From the NCBI GenBank assembly GCA_020638695.1, contig JACKIB010000006.1, positions 62,001 to 126,000 on the forward strand: DNA of 64,000 bases, given 5' to 3'. The notes beneath the pieces are model-generated. The model saw only the letters and a list, made by a program, of their open reading frames with translations. It had not been told where the DNA came from and searched no databases. Shown here in pieces: positions 54,269 to 63,029 of the stretch (positions are counted from its first letter, which is position 1; the number at the start of each line of letters is the position of its first letter). Origin of the DNA: Planctomycetota bacterium. Its GTDB lineage: Bacteria; Planctomycetota; UBA1135; UBA2386. The position numbers and the translations under genes were made by a program.

Positions 54269-56643
54269 CGAGCGATCTCCTTCGCGACCCGGAGCCCGAG
54301 GCCGTCGTTCGAAAACGACCTGGGGGACGAGGTCCGGAACGCGGCGCGGGCACCGTCGGCCTTCTGCCGCCAGTTGCCACCGCGCGCCATCGGCCCGCCA
54401 CCGAGCCCGAGCTCGACCGGTCGGCCCGCGGGCCCCTCGACCGCGGACGGCCCGTAGGCGAACGCCGGACTCCGGCACCACTCGCGCACGTTGCCATGCA
54501 CGTCGAACAGACCGAACGGATTCGCCTTGTACGAACCGACGCGACAGGGTCCCCGCGCCCCGTCGCTCCACGGCTCCAGGGCGTCCTCGCTGAACCAGGC
54601 GGCGAGATCCTGCGTCGCGACGTTGTCCGTTTGTCGAAGGTCCGCCGGGTCGTCGCCGCACCAGTAGACGGTCGACGTCCCGCCGCGGCAGGCGTACTCC
54701 CACTGTGCTTCGGTCGGCAGCACCAGACCCATCCGCCGCGCGAACTCCCGCGCGTGGTCGAACGTCACGTCGTGGACGGGAAGGCGGCCCGCGTCTGCAG
54801 CGTCCTGGAACTTCGAGCGATTCGGGAGCTCGGCGTTCCGCCACTGCCCCTGCGTCACCTCGTGCGTCCCGATGAAGAACGGCCCGAGCGTGACCTGCAT
54901 CACCGGCGACTCGATCCCGGTCCGGCACGAGGGATCGACCGACGGCGTGCCGCGCGGGTGTCCGGCATCCGGGGGGCGGCAGCCCATCGCGAACGTCCCG
55001 CCGGGCAGCAGGACCAGCACGATGCCGCCCAGACCTTCCGGCCCGTCCCCCGACGGAAGGTGCCGGAATTCCCACAACCCCGACTGATCGTTCCGGCCGA
55101 TCGGTAGCAGGCCCTCCTGTGGCGGGAGGTCGAGCCCACCGTACGCCGGCGCGTTGGCGACGGCCGCCCGGCACGATGCCCACATCTGCGCCGCGACTGC
55201 ACCACGCAGCGTGCGCGTCTCCGAATCGGCCGCGCGCGCCTCGCGCTTCGCCAGCGAAGCGTCGACCGCAGGCAGCCGGTCCAGCGCTTCCAGGAGTCCG
55301 GCGAGTTGCTCGCGCTGCCAAGCTCCCGTCGGGTCGGTGCGGTCCCCTGTCGTCAGCCGTGCGAGCTCCGCCGCGTGCGAGGCCCGCCGGGCGTGTAGCT
55401 CGGCGACCCGGCGTCGCAGCCGCCGAAGCTCAGCGAGGCGCCCGCTGGTGGCCGGCCACGCCGCCGCGGCGTCCGCCTCCAACAGGTCGAACCGCCGCCG
55501 GTCCGCAAGGCCGCGGATTCGCACCGCGCTCGCGACCGCCGCGTCGCGCTGCGCGCCGATGGCCACACCTGTCGAGTGCTCCGACCAAGCGACCGAAGCC
55601 GCTGCTCCGAGGAGCACGAGCACCGTCGCGCTGATCGCGGCGGCCACGACCGGGTTCCGTGCCGCCCACGCGACCAGCTCCGCCCATGCGCCGGTTCGGT
55701 AGGACCGCACGACCCGCCGGTCCAGGTACGCCCGGAGATCGGCGGCCATCGCGCGGGCGTCCGCATACCGCGCCGACGGGTCCGCACGCATCGCGCACTC
55801 ACACACCGCGACGAGCGGGGCCGGCGCTGCGGAGGCGACCTCGGGCAACGGCTCGGGCGGCCCGAGCCGCGCCGCCTCGACCACCTCGCGGGTCGTGCGG
55901 TGCACGCCTGCGCGGTACGGCGCCGCGCCGGCCAGCACCGTGTACAGCACCGCACCGAGTGCGTGGACGTCTGCGGCAGGGCCCAACGTCGCTGCGATCC
56001 GGCCGAGCTGCTCCGGAGCCATGAACTCGGGCGTGCCGAGCAACGCCCCGGGCTGCGTGGTGAACTCCCCCGTGCTCTCCGGTCCGCCGGGTCCGATCCG
56101 GTCCGGATCGTCGAGCCGACGTGCCAGCCCCCAGTCCATCACGTAGACCGCGCCGGAATCCGCGACCATCAGGTTCGCGGGCTTCAGATCGCGGTGGATC
56201 ACTCCTCGGTCGTGGGCGTACGCGACGGTGTCGCACACCTGCGCGAGGATCTCGAGGAGACGGTTCCGCGGCCACGCCGCGTCGCCCGACCGGTGTCGGG
56301 TCAGGATCGCATCCAGGTCGAGGCCCTCGATCAGCGGCATCGAGTAGTACGGCCGGCGGTCGGCGGTGACCCCCAGCTCGAACACCGGCACGACCCCGGG
56401 GTGCTGCAGGCCCGCGAGCAGCCGGGCTTCGCGGACCAGACGACGAGTCCGGCGGCGGTCAGCCACGGTACCGCGGTCGCCGTCGTGGATCACTTTCACC
56501 GCGAACCGCCGGTCGAGTGCGGGATCGGACGCCGCGAGGACACGGCCCATGCCACCGCGCCCCACCTCGGCGCCGAGGATCGGCGCCAGGTTGGCTTGCA
56601 GCGGGCGCTCGAGAGGGTCGTCGGAGAACGGTGTGGCTTGCAT
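54265..56643 (-). CDS. Ser/Thr protein kinase fused to SUMF1-like domain
   Basis: A 792-residue protein. Kinase domain about 22-280: VGRGGMGRVLAA, FAVKVI, VIHRDLKPANLM (about 150), YVMDWGLARR (about 172; DWG variant of DFG, known in active kinases), EFMAPEQL. A membrane helix near 338 (VVAAAISATVLVLLGAAASV) precedes a helical linker and a SUMF1-like domain (about 548-790: GGTFAMGCR, THEVTQGQW, LPTEAQWEYACRGGT, GNVREWCRS, ARGGNWRQKADGARAA) with no Cys in the catalytic segment. It is the partner of the downstream pseudokinase and is divergent from a sigma-factor gene. Confidence 0.86.
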   Translation of the reverse strand: MQATPFSDDPLERPLQANLAPILGAEVGRGGMGRVLAASDPALDRRFAVKVIHDGDRGTVADRRRTRRLVREARLLAGLQHPGVVPVFELGVTADRRPYYSMPLIEGLDLDAILTRHRSGDAAWPRNRLLEILAQVCDTVAYAHDRGVIHRDLKPANLMVADSGAVYVMDWGLARRLDDPDRIGPGGPESTGEFTTQPGALLGTPEFMAPEQLGRIAATLGPAADVHALGAVLYTVLAGAAPYRAGVHRTTREVVEAARLGPPEPLPEVASAAPAPLVAVCECAMRADPSARYADARAMAADLRAYLDRRVVRSYRTGAWAELVAWAARNPVVAAAISATVLVLLGAAASVAWSEHSTGVAIGAQRDAAVASAVRIRGLADRRRFDLLEADAAAAWPATSGRLAELRRLRRRVAELHARRASHAAELARLTTGDRTDPTGAWQREQLAGLLEALDRLPAVDASLAKREARAADSETRTLRGAVAAQMWASCRAAVANAPAYGGLDLPPQEGLLPIGRNDQSGLWEFRHLPSGDGPEGLGGIVLVLLPGGTFAMGCRPPDAGHPRGTPSVDPSCRTGIESPVMQVTLGPFFIGTHEVTQGQWRNAELPNRSKFQDAADAGRLPVHDVTFDHAREFARRMGLVLPTEAQWEYACRGGTSTVYWCGDDPADLRQTDNVATQDLAAWFSEDALEPWSDGARGPCRVGSYKANPFGLFDVHGNVREWCRSPAFAYGPSAVEGPAGRPVELGLGGGPMARGGNWRQKADGARAAFRTSSPRSFSNDGLGLRVAKEIAR

Positions 56644-56737
56644 CGGTCGGGTCCCGGCTCCTTGCCGGACTCATTGTTCCATGCGCGCGAAGGGTGGAGC
56701 AGGGTGACCGCTGATTCGGAGCTACGATGCCGCGACC

Positions 56738-57358
56738 GTGTCCCAACCAGGCCCGACACACCTCGGCGACGAGTTCGCCGCGACCTACGCCCGTGCGAGG
56801 GCGGGCTCGGCGGACGACCGCGGGGTGCTCGCGCGTGCGTTCGGCGAACAGCTTCGCGCGTTCGTCCGATCTCGGGCCGGCGCCGAGGTGCGGCGCGTCG
56901 TCGGGTTGGACGACCTGTGCCAGGAGGCGCTGCTGACCTTCTTCCGGCGGATCGAGGGGTTTCCACCGGATCTCGGCGAGCGCGAGTTGCTCGGCTTCCT
57001 GCTCAAGATCGCCGGCTGGGCGATCGGTGACGTGCTGCGGCGCAAGGATCCGGTGCGCGGGGAATCCGCGGCGGTGGTGTTCGAACCCGCTTCCCCGGAA
57101 CCGTCGCGTGGACCGGTGACACGCGCCGACGACCGGCGCAGGCTGGCGGAGATCATTGGACGAATGCGCGAGGGCTACCGCTCGGTGCTCGAGTGCACGG
57201 TGCTCGACGGCCTCGGCGTGCCGGACACCGCCGCACGCCTGGGTCTGACCGAACAAGCGGTCCGCAAGCGGATCAGCCGAGCGCGGCTGGAGCTGCGCCG
57301 TGTGCTCGACGCCGCACGGCCGGGAGGGGAGGCCGCTGCGGAATCGCCGCCGCAGTGA
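56738..57358 (+). CDS. ECF-type sigma factor
   Basis: A 206-residue protein from GTG 56738. Region 2 contains LRAFVRSRAGAEVRRVVGLD and DLCQEALLTFFRRIEGFP; region 4 contains YRSVLECTVLDGLGVPDTAA and RLGLTEQAVRKRISRARLEL. This is the family of sigma factors found beside planctomycete kinases. It is divergent from the kinase-SUMF1 gene (94-bp gap), so both probably share a control region. Confidence 0.82.
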   Translation: MSQPGPTHLGDEFAATYARARAGSADDRGVLARAFGEQLRAFVRSRAGAEVRRVVGLDDLCQEALLTFFRRIEGFPPDLGERELLGFLLKIAGWAIGDVLRRKDPVRGESAAVVFEPASPEPSRGPVTRADDRRRLAEIIGRMREGYRSVLECTVLDGLGVPDTAARLGLTEQAVRKRISRARLELRRVLDAARPGGEAAAESPPQ

Positions 57359-57493
57359 CCTGTCCCCCTGTCGCTCCGGGCGAATCGAATCGAGAATCCG
57401 GGATCGCGGTCACGCCCGCGATACCTGGGTCCGCATGGATCGGTGGCCGGCGAACACGCCAAGCCGATCCACCACCGACACCCTGGAGGCTTC

Positions 57494-60400
57494 ATGCACC
57501 CGCCCCTTCCCACCTCTCGCCTGTTCTCTCTCGCCCTCTCGGTATCCCTCTGCTCCGCGGTAGGCGCCCAATCGCTCGTCAAGGACATCCTGCCCGGCGG
57601 CAGCTCGAACACGACGACCAGCAGTCCGTCCGAGTTCACGCTGATGAACGGCAAGGTGTACTTCGCCGCCGACGACGGCAACCTGCACGGCGATTGTGGC
57701 CGTGAGCTCTGGGTGACGGACGGTACCGCTGCGGGCACCCACATCGTCAAGGACTGCGCACCGGGGTTCCGCACCTCCGGCTGGCCGAACTCGAGCAACC
57801 CGCACGGCTTCTGCGTCGTCGGCAGCACGCTCTTCTTCGCCGCCGACGACGGCGAGCACGGCATCGAGCTGTGGAAGAGCGACGGCACCGCGGAGGGCAC
57901 GCAGATGGTAAGGAACATCTACCCCGACAGCTCGCCTGCACAGCGCAAGAGCTCGAACCCGCTGCACCTCGTGGCGCTGGGAACCACGGTGTTGTTCTAC
58001 GCCGGCGACCCGACCTACGGCGGCGAGCTGTGGAAGAGCGACGGTACCGCCGCAGGCACGGTTCTGGTCAAGGACATCCTGCCCGGCAGCTACGGCAGCG
58101 GGCCGTCGGATCTGACGGTGGTCGGCAGCACGGTCTTCTTCACCGCCAGCGACAAGAGCAACGGTACGAACATCGAGCTGTGGAAGACCGACGGCACGAC
58201 GGCAGGCACGGTCAAGGTCAAGGAGATCAACTCGACAGGCAGCAGTTATCCGCGCTACCTCACCGCGGTGGGCGGCACGCTGTACTTCAGCGCCCGCGAC
58301 GACACGACCGGGGACGAGCCGTGGAAGAGCGACGGCACCGAGCTCGGCACCGTCCGCATCGGGGACATCGTCAGTGGAACCGGCGGGAGCAACCCGTCGC
58401 AGTTCACGCGCGTCGGGCCCACCGTGTTCTTCGTCGCGTCCGACGGCACGAACGGCCAGGAGTTGTGGAAGACGAACGGCACGGCGAGCAGCACGGTGCT
58501 GGTGAAGGACATCGCGACCGGCAACTCCAGTAGCCAGCCGGGCAGCCTGCTCGCCCACAACGGCAAGCTCTACTTCGGCGCCTCGTGGTTCGCGCCGTCG
58601 TCGGCCCGTGGGCTGTGGGTGTCGGACGGCACCGCCACGGGCACCGTGCCGATCCTCGCCACCAACGCCTGCGACCAGCTGACCGCGGTCGGCAGCAAGT
58701 TGTTCTTCCTCGGTACCGGCGGCTACGACCCGAAGTACCGGACTCTCTACGTCAGCGACGGCACGACGCTGGGTACGCTGCCGCTCAGGGACTTCCTTCT
58801 CCCTTACGGCGCGCGGCTCGGGATCGCCTACGGCTCGCTGCTCCTGCTCGACAGCGACGAACCATGGAAGTCCGATGGCACGGTCGCCGGCACGGTGCAG
58901 ATCACCGACATCTACGGCCCGACGCCGAACAGCAGCGCCCCGTCGGACTTCGTCCAGTTCGGCGGGTTCACGTACTTCGCCGCAGAAGGCCAGACCGGTC
59001 GCGAGCTGTGGCGCAGCGACGGCACGGCCGCCGGCACGACGCTGGTGTGGGACATGTTCCCCGGCAACTACAGCTCGACGGTCCCCAACAGCGGCGACCC
59101 GAAGGAGATGACCGTCTTCAAGGGCAAGATCGTCTACTCCGCGGTCGACAACCGCGGCGCCACGACCAACAACCGCGAGGTGTGGGCCACAGACGGCACG
59201 GTCGCGGCGAAGCTCGCGGAGATCAACCCCGATACCGGGTTCGGCTCCAACCCGACGCGGTTCACTCCGGTTGGCAACCTGCTGTTCTTCTCCGCGGCGA
59301 ACACGCCGCAGAACACCGAGCTGTGGGCCACCGACGGCACCGCGGCGGGCACGTTCCAGGTCAAGGACATCGACCCGCGCTACCAGGGCTCCGGCGACCC
59401 GCGGGACTTCACCGCGCTCGGCAACCTGCTGTTGTTCACGGCCGACGACGGGATCAACGGGCGAGAGCTGTGGAAGAGCGATGGCACGGCGAGCGGCACC
59501 GTCATGGTGACGAACATCGGCGGCTCGACCGCCTCGCAGCCGATGGAGCTGACCGCCTACAAGGGCCACGTCTACTTCCGTGCCTACGACACCACCAACG
59601 GCTGGGAGGTCTGGCGCAGCGACGGCACCGCCGCAGGCACGTCGTTGCTCAAGGACATCAACCCCGGCAGCGGCAACAGCGGCCAGGGCGAATTCGTGAT
59701 CGCGGGCGGCATCCTGTTCTTCTCCGCGTTCCAACCGGTGATCGGCGAAGAGCTGTGGATGACCGACGGTACCGTGACCGGCACGGTGATGGTCAAGGAC
59801 TGCCTGCCCGGCGGGACCACGACCTACCCGTCGTCGAGCTCGCCGCGCAACCTCACTGCAGCGGGCAAGTTCCTCTACTTCACCACGACGCTCCAGGGCT
59901 CCGGGAGCGTTCGCTACTGGAATCTCCTGTGGAGAAGCGACGGCACGACGGCGGGCACAGTGCTCCTCGAGCAGTTCGGCTACGTCGACAACTACCTGCA
60001 GCAACCGCGCGAGCTGACCGCGGTCGGCGGGAGCGTCTACTTCCAGATCGCCAGCGACGCCTACGGGTTCGAGCTGTGGAAGAACGACGGCACGACCACG
60101 CGCATCGCCGAAGACACCCGGCCCGGTCCGCAGTCGAGCTCACCGTCCGGCATGTTCCTCGGGGCCGGCACCCTGTTCTTCATCGCCAACGACGGAACCA
60201 CCGGGATCGAGCTGCACGGCCACCCGGTCGAAGCGGTTGCCGCGCCGGTCGGGATCGGCTGCTCCGCCGCGCATCCGCTACCCACGCTCGCCGCGAACGC
60301 GCCGCGACTCGGCAAGTCGCTCGACCTGGAGATCCACGGACGGCCCGCGACCGGCGGCTCGCTGTTCCTCGGCCTGGCCGCGGTTCCGACGCCGATCGGT

Positions 60401-60616
60401 TTCGGTTGCACGATCTACTTCGACACGTCGCTCTACGCGTTGTTGGCCGGATTCCAGACCGACGCCGCTGGCAAGGCGACGCTGTCCTATCTCGTACCGA
60501 ATGTCCCGAGCTCGGTCGGCAAGACCTACGTCGTGCAGACGATCCTCAGTCCGACCACCAACCTGCCTTGGGGCGTCGACTTCACCAACGGGCTGTATCT
60601 GACGATCGGCAACTAG
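57494..60616 (+). CDS. Giant secreted ELWxSDGT-repeat protein
   Basis: A 1040-residue protein from ATG 57494 (ribosome binding site GGAGG). A signal peptide (LFSLALSVSLCSAVGAQ) is followed by about 17 repeats of roughly 50 residues, each with ELWKSDGTAAGT-like and TVFFTA/LFFxAxDG strands. This predicts one or more beta-propellers on the outside of the cell. A C-terminal domain (about 915-1040; APVGIGCSAAHPLPTLAANA, GSLFLGLAA, GFGCTIYF, TNGLYLTIGN) is of the kind ending many planctomycete secreted proteins. The TAG stop coincides with the left end of a miniature element. The function is unknown; adhesion or polymer binding is possible. Confidence 0.82.
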   Translation: MHPPLPTSRLFSLALSVSLCSAVGAQSLVKDILPGGSSNTTTSSPSEFTLMNGKVYFAADDGNLHGDCGRELWVTDGTAAGTHIVKDCAPGFRTSGWPNSSNPHGFCVVGSTLFFAADDGEHGIELWKSDGTAEGTQMVRNIYPDSSPAQRKSSNPLHLVALGTTVLFYAGDPTYGGELWKSDGTAAGTVLVKDILPGSYGSGPSDLTVVGSTVFFTASDKSNGTNIELWKTDGTTAGTVKVKEINSTGSSYPRYLTAVGGTLYFSARDDTTGDEPWKSDGTELGTVRIGDIVSGTGGSNPSQFTRVGPTVFFVASDGTNGQELWKTNGTASSTVLVKDIATGNSSSQPGSLLAHNGKLYFGASWFAPSSARGLWVSDGTATGTVPILATNACDQLTAVGSKLFFLGTGGYDPKYRTLYVSDGTTLGTLPLRDFLLPYGARLGIAYGSLLLLDSDEPWKSDGTVAGTVQITDIYGPTPNSSAPSDFVQFGGFTYFAAEGQTGRELWRSDGTAAGTTLVWDMFPGNYSSTVPNSGDPKEMTVFKGKIVYSAVDNRGATTNNREVWATDGTVAAKLAEINPDTGFGSNPTRFTPVGNLLFFSAANTPQNTELWATDGTAAGTFQVKDIDPRYQGSGDPRDFTALGNLLLFTADDGINGRELWKSDGTASGTVMVTNIGGSTASQPMELTAYKGHVYFRAYDTTNGWEVWRSDGTAAGTSLLKDINPGSGNSGQGEFVIAGGILFFSAFQPVIGEELWMTDGTVTGTVMVKDCLPGGTTTYPSSSSPRNLTAAGKFLYFTTTLQGSGSVRYWNLLWRSDGTTAGTVLLEQFGYVDNYLQQPRELTAVGGSVYFQIASDAYGFELWKNDGTTTRIAEDTRPGPQSSSPSGMFLGAGTLFFIANDGTTGIELHGHPVEAVAAPVGIGCSAAHPLPTLAANAPRLGKSLDLEIHGRPATGGSLFLGLAAVPTPIGFGCTIYFDTSLYALLAGFQTDAAGKATLSYLVPNVPSSVGKTYVVQTILSPTTNLPWGVDFTNGLYLTIGN

Positions 60617-60672
60617 CCCGGACTTCCTACCGAGCTGCGGCGATCGCGCCAAATCTGCCGGGTCGTCGAACG
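60614..60672. repeat. Left half of miniature element family 1
   Basis: TAGCCCGGAC, then CCGAGCTGCGGCGATCGCGC and GTCGTCGAACG, match the left third of the other copies. The right half is missing. The element's first TAG is the stop codon of the preceding giant-repeat gene. Confidence 0.7.
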
Positions 60673-60749
60673 CGAATCGTCACAGGATTCCGAGCTCCGT
60701 CAGCCCCGGCCCCGGCTCGCGGCCGCAAGGGCCGTCGCGGCAGAACCAC

Positions 60750-60955
60750 TCACCGGTCCTTGCGGGCGCCGCTGGCCTGCTCGTCGAGCCAGCGCTCGTA
60801 CCAATCGAGAAACCCAGCGCGGTACGCGTTGCTCGGCGCAAGCAGCGCCTGCCGCCACTCCTCCCACGCCCAGGTCACCTGGCCATCCTCTCCGGTGACG
60901 CGGCGTGGCCGGTGATTCGGCGCCGGCACCGGGAACAGCCGCCCTTCGCGCGAAG
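60750..60955 (-). pseudogene. 3' fragment of an unknown gene, minus strand
   Basis: Behind an in-frame TGA, the minus strand reads SSREGRLFPVPAPNHRPRRV, then TGEDGQVTWAWEEWRQALLA and PSNAYRAGFLDWYERWLDEQ before TGA 60750-60752. The Trp-rich, well-balanced composition is coding-like, and the W-x-x-F/Y-x-x-WL end resembles SMI1/KNR4-type (SUKH) C-termini, though weakly. No start codon precedes it; the 5' part has been lost at the junction with the next gene fragment. Confidence 0.45.
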
Positions 60956-61189
60956 ATCACCAGACTGGACACCGGCTACTACCGAATCCCGGCGTTCAAC
61001 GCTGTGTCGCGTGTGCCGGTCGACGTGACGATCACCGACGCGTCGGGCGAGGTGCTGGACCAGGTCGCGTTCGTGCGCGGCGTCCGATTCGATGTGTTCA
61101 ACCCATCCACCGGGGGGCGCCTGCGCTCCGCGGCGAATCAGGTCGGTGCGGACATCGCCGCGTATCTCGCGGCACGGGTCAAGAACTAG
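60953..61189 (+). pseudogene. C-terminal fragment of a DUF4410-like protein
   Basis: Reading through KITRLDTGYYRIPAFNAVSR, PVDVTITDASGEVLDQVAFV and GRLRSAANQVGADIAAYLAA to TAG 61187-61189. The DASGxV strand followed by the N/G-rich turn and a final GxxIAxYLxxxL helix matches the end of DUF4410 proteins. No start codon or signal peptide precedes the conserved part (a GTG at 60905 lies in the other fragment), so this is a 5'-truncated remnant. The stop is supplied by the miniature element that begins here. Confidence 0.5.
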
Positions 61190-61365
61190 CCCGGACGATT
61201 CATGACCTAGCTGCTGCGATCGCGCAAGTTCGCTGCTGGCTTCGTCGAACGTCAGAACCTGCTCCTCAACGGGGAGGCACCCCGTCTCCGGGCAGAACCT
61301 GCCGTTCTCCTTGCCAGCAACAACCTTGCACGATCTCGCGACGCTGCTCATGAATAGTCCGGGCT
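61188..61365. repeat. Miniature inverted-repeat element family 1, complete 178-bp copy
   Basis: Ends AGCCCGGACGATTCATGA and TCATGAATAGTCCGGGCT are inverted repeats with one mismatch. The two halves are partly self-complementary beyond the ends (CTGCTGCGATCGCGCAAG against TGCACGATCTCGCGACG), so the element could fold into a long hairpin. It is the best-preserved copy in the window. It is followed 2 bp later by the insertion-sequence end. Confidence 0.92.
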
Positions 61366-61456
61366 TCTGTAGAGAGGCCCCTCCAGTCAACTGGCTGCGC
61401 AAGAAAAACAGTCTGAGCGTACGTGGTGGTCTCCCGGCCAGCCCCTGTTGCCCCGT

Positions 61457-61503
61457 CACCTTCAGCGTCGGTCGCGCCCGTGTAGGCCGACGCTGAAGGT
61501 GAA
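61457..61503. other. Perfect 16-bp inverted repeat inside the IS non-coding end
   Basis: TCACCTTCAGCGTCGG (61457-61472) and CCGACGCTGAAGGTGA (61488-61503) pair perfectly around a 15-nt loop (TCGCGCCCGTGTAGG). It would form a very stable hairpin in RNA or DNA. Confidence 0.85.
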
Positions 61504-61924
61504 AACAACTGGGCTGGCGGCCCCTTGCCTCGATCCGGATGCAGAGGTTGCTGTCCCGGGCGTCGAGTGCGAGGATTGCCTGGATGACATGAAGTGTTGG
61601 ATGCGGTTTGTCGTGTGGCGCTACTCCCGGGAGTGGATCGAGCAGTTCAGGCCTTCGGAGTGGCAAGAAAGGCCGCCAAGCTTCTGGTGCGAGCTCTGAC
61701 CAATGGGGTTTCGCCACTGGTTCCGCGGCGGTGCCGCGCGGCTCATGATGGATGGTCCGGAAGGCTGCGTCCCAAGCTGAGTGGCGCGGCCTGTCCCAGC
61801 CATCCGCATGCGGACAACCAGGTAGCCCAGCCCGGAACGGGATCGCAGCCTTCGCGGCCCCGAATGCTCTCGGTCTTCCTCACCATCAAAACGGATGAAC
61901 GGAACCCATCGGTTTGATCACGCG

Positions 61925-62961
61925 ACTTTCGCGGAGACCGGTTGCCGCGTCCGCGGTGGACGGAACGCTTCGCTGCGAGACAACATCACGAAAACGATGC
62001 GGGCTGGCGCGTGGGCTGCTGCCGTCATTGCGAGCTTCTGGGTTTGCCTCGCTTCGCCTTCAGTCGGTAGAACTCGGTCGCAGCGCTGGGGTGCTTGGAG
62101 CGGATGCTCGCGAATCGCGTGACCAGCGCATAACAGAAGCCCAGGTGGGCCGCTGCGTGTGATGTTGCCGAGCTTGGCTTTGCCCGGCCGAGGAGCACAC
62201 GCGGCACCAGGTCGGTGTAGGCTGCGAACGCTCGTGCGTTCGGGAATCGTTCGATGTCCGCTGTCTCCGCCGCAGGATCGTCGCGGCGATGATCTTCCCC
62301 ACACCAGGAATGGCCTGTAGCCGCTTCGCGTCGTCGTGATCCGTCATCAGTTCCTCGACTCGCTGCTCAAGGGTCTGTTGCTGCTTGATGGGGATCCCGA
62401 GTTCGTCGAAGCGTGTCGAGGACGATCCAGACATCCGGTGGCAAAAGCCTCTGGGCGGACGCCTTCAAGTTTCGTCGACGAAGTTCTCCTTCTTCGCGGG
62501 CATCCCGTGAGCGTCGATCAAGGCGTGGATTCGGTTGGAGTGTCACCCTCCGGTGTTTGCGGATCTCTTCCAAGCGACGCGTCAGTCCCCGGAGCTCGCG
62601 CTGAGCGCGGGTCGCACTGATGACTCCGGGGCTGTCCAGTCACCAGCCACCGCTCCAGCATCGCCTCGACGTCCTGGCGATCGGTCTTCTTGTTCGATCG
62701 CCAGATCTCCGGCATCTTCGCGGCGTCCACCAATCGCATGTCCATGACCTGGTCCTCGCACAAGTCGCTGACCCACTCCCAGGAGCGACGCCTCGACGAA
62801 AAGCACCGCGGGTCGCGGTAGCTCCGTGAACAGCGCTTGCAGCTCCTCGCGGGTCGCGTTGAGTGTTCTCAATTCGGTCTCTCCGGTTTGCGTGTCCACG
62901 GTTCGACAAACGAACACGGACTTGTGGTGGTCCTGATGACGACGGTGCGATACTTGTCCAT
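61925..62961 (-). pseudogene. IS110-family transposase, several frameshifts
   Basis: From ATG 62961 the frames read MDKYRTVV, then (shifted) SVFVCRTVDTQTGETELRTL and AVLFVEAS (first acidic residues of the DEDD RuvC-like domain), then CEDQVMDMRLVDAAKMPEIW with RSNKKTDRQDVEAMLERWLV (the K-T-D-x-x-D-A motif), and later QAIPGVGKIIAATIL (the IPGVG transposase_20 motif), KAKLGNITRSGPPGLLL and KAKRGKP. At least four frame changes are needed, so it is non-functional. The approximate end is inferred from the last recognisable block. Confidence 0.75.
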
Positions 62962-63029
62962 GAGGCCCCTCCCAGGGCTAATTACAAGAACCAGCGTAAC
63001 CGCTGGGTTGGGGGGGCCTCTCTACACCA

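Larger units (their letters stand above)
61368..63026 (-). mobile_element. Decayed IS110/IS1111-type insertion sequence
   Basis: Terminal or subterminal inverted repeats TGTAGAGAGGCCCC (61368-61381) and GGGGCCTCTCTACA (63013-63026) bracket 1.66 kb. The minus strand holds a frameshifted IS110-family transposase whose start lies about 50 bp inside the right repeat, leaving a long non-coding stretch (61385-61925) between the transposase end and the left repeat. IS1111-type members of the family carry such inverted repeats and a non-coding end that specifies a guide (bridge) RNA. The element is clearly defective. Confidence 0.6.

Noticed and set aside
57410..60004. An 860-residue minus-strand frame antisense to the ELWxSDGT gene
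   Set aside because: The repeat gene's regular codon pattern keeps the opposite frame open; the peptide is Arg/Ala-rich and has no start signal.
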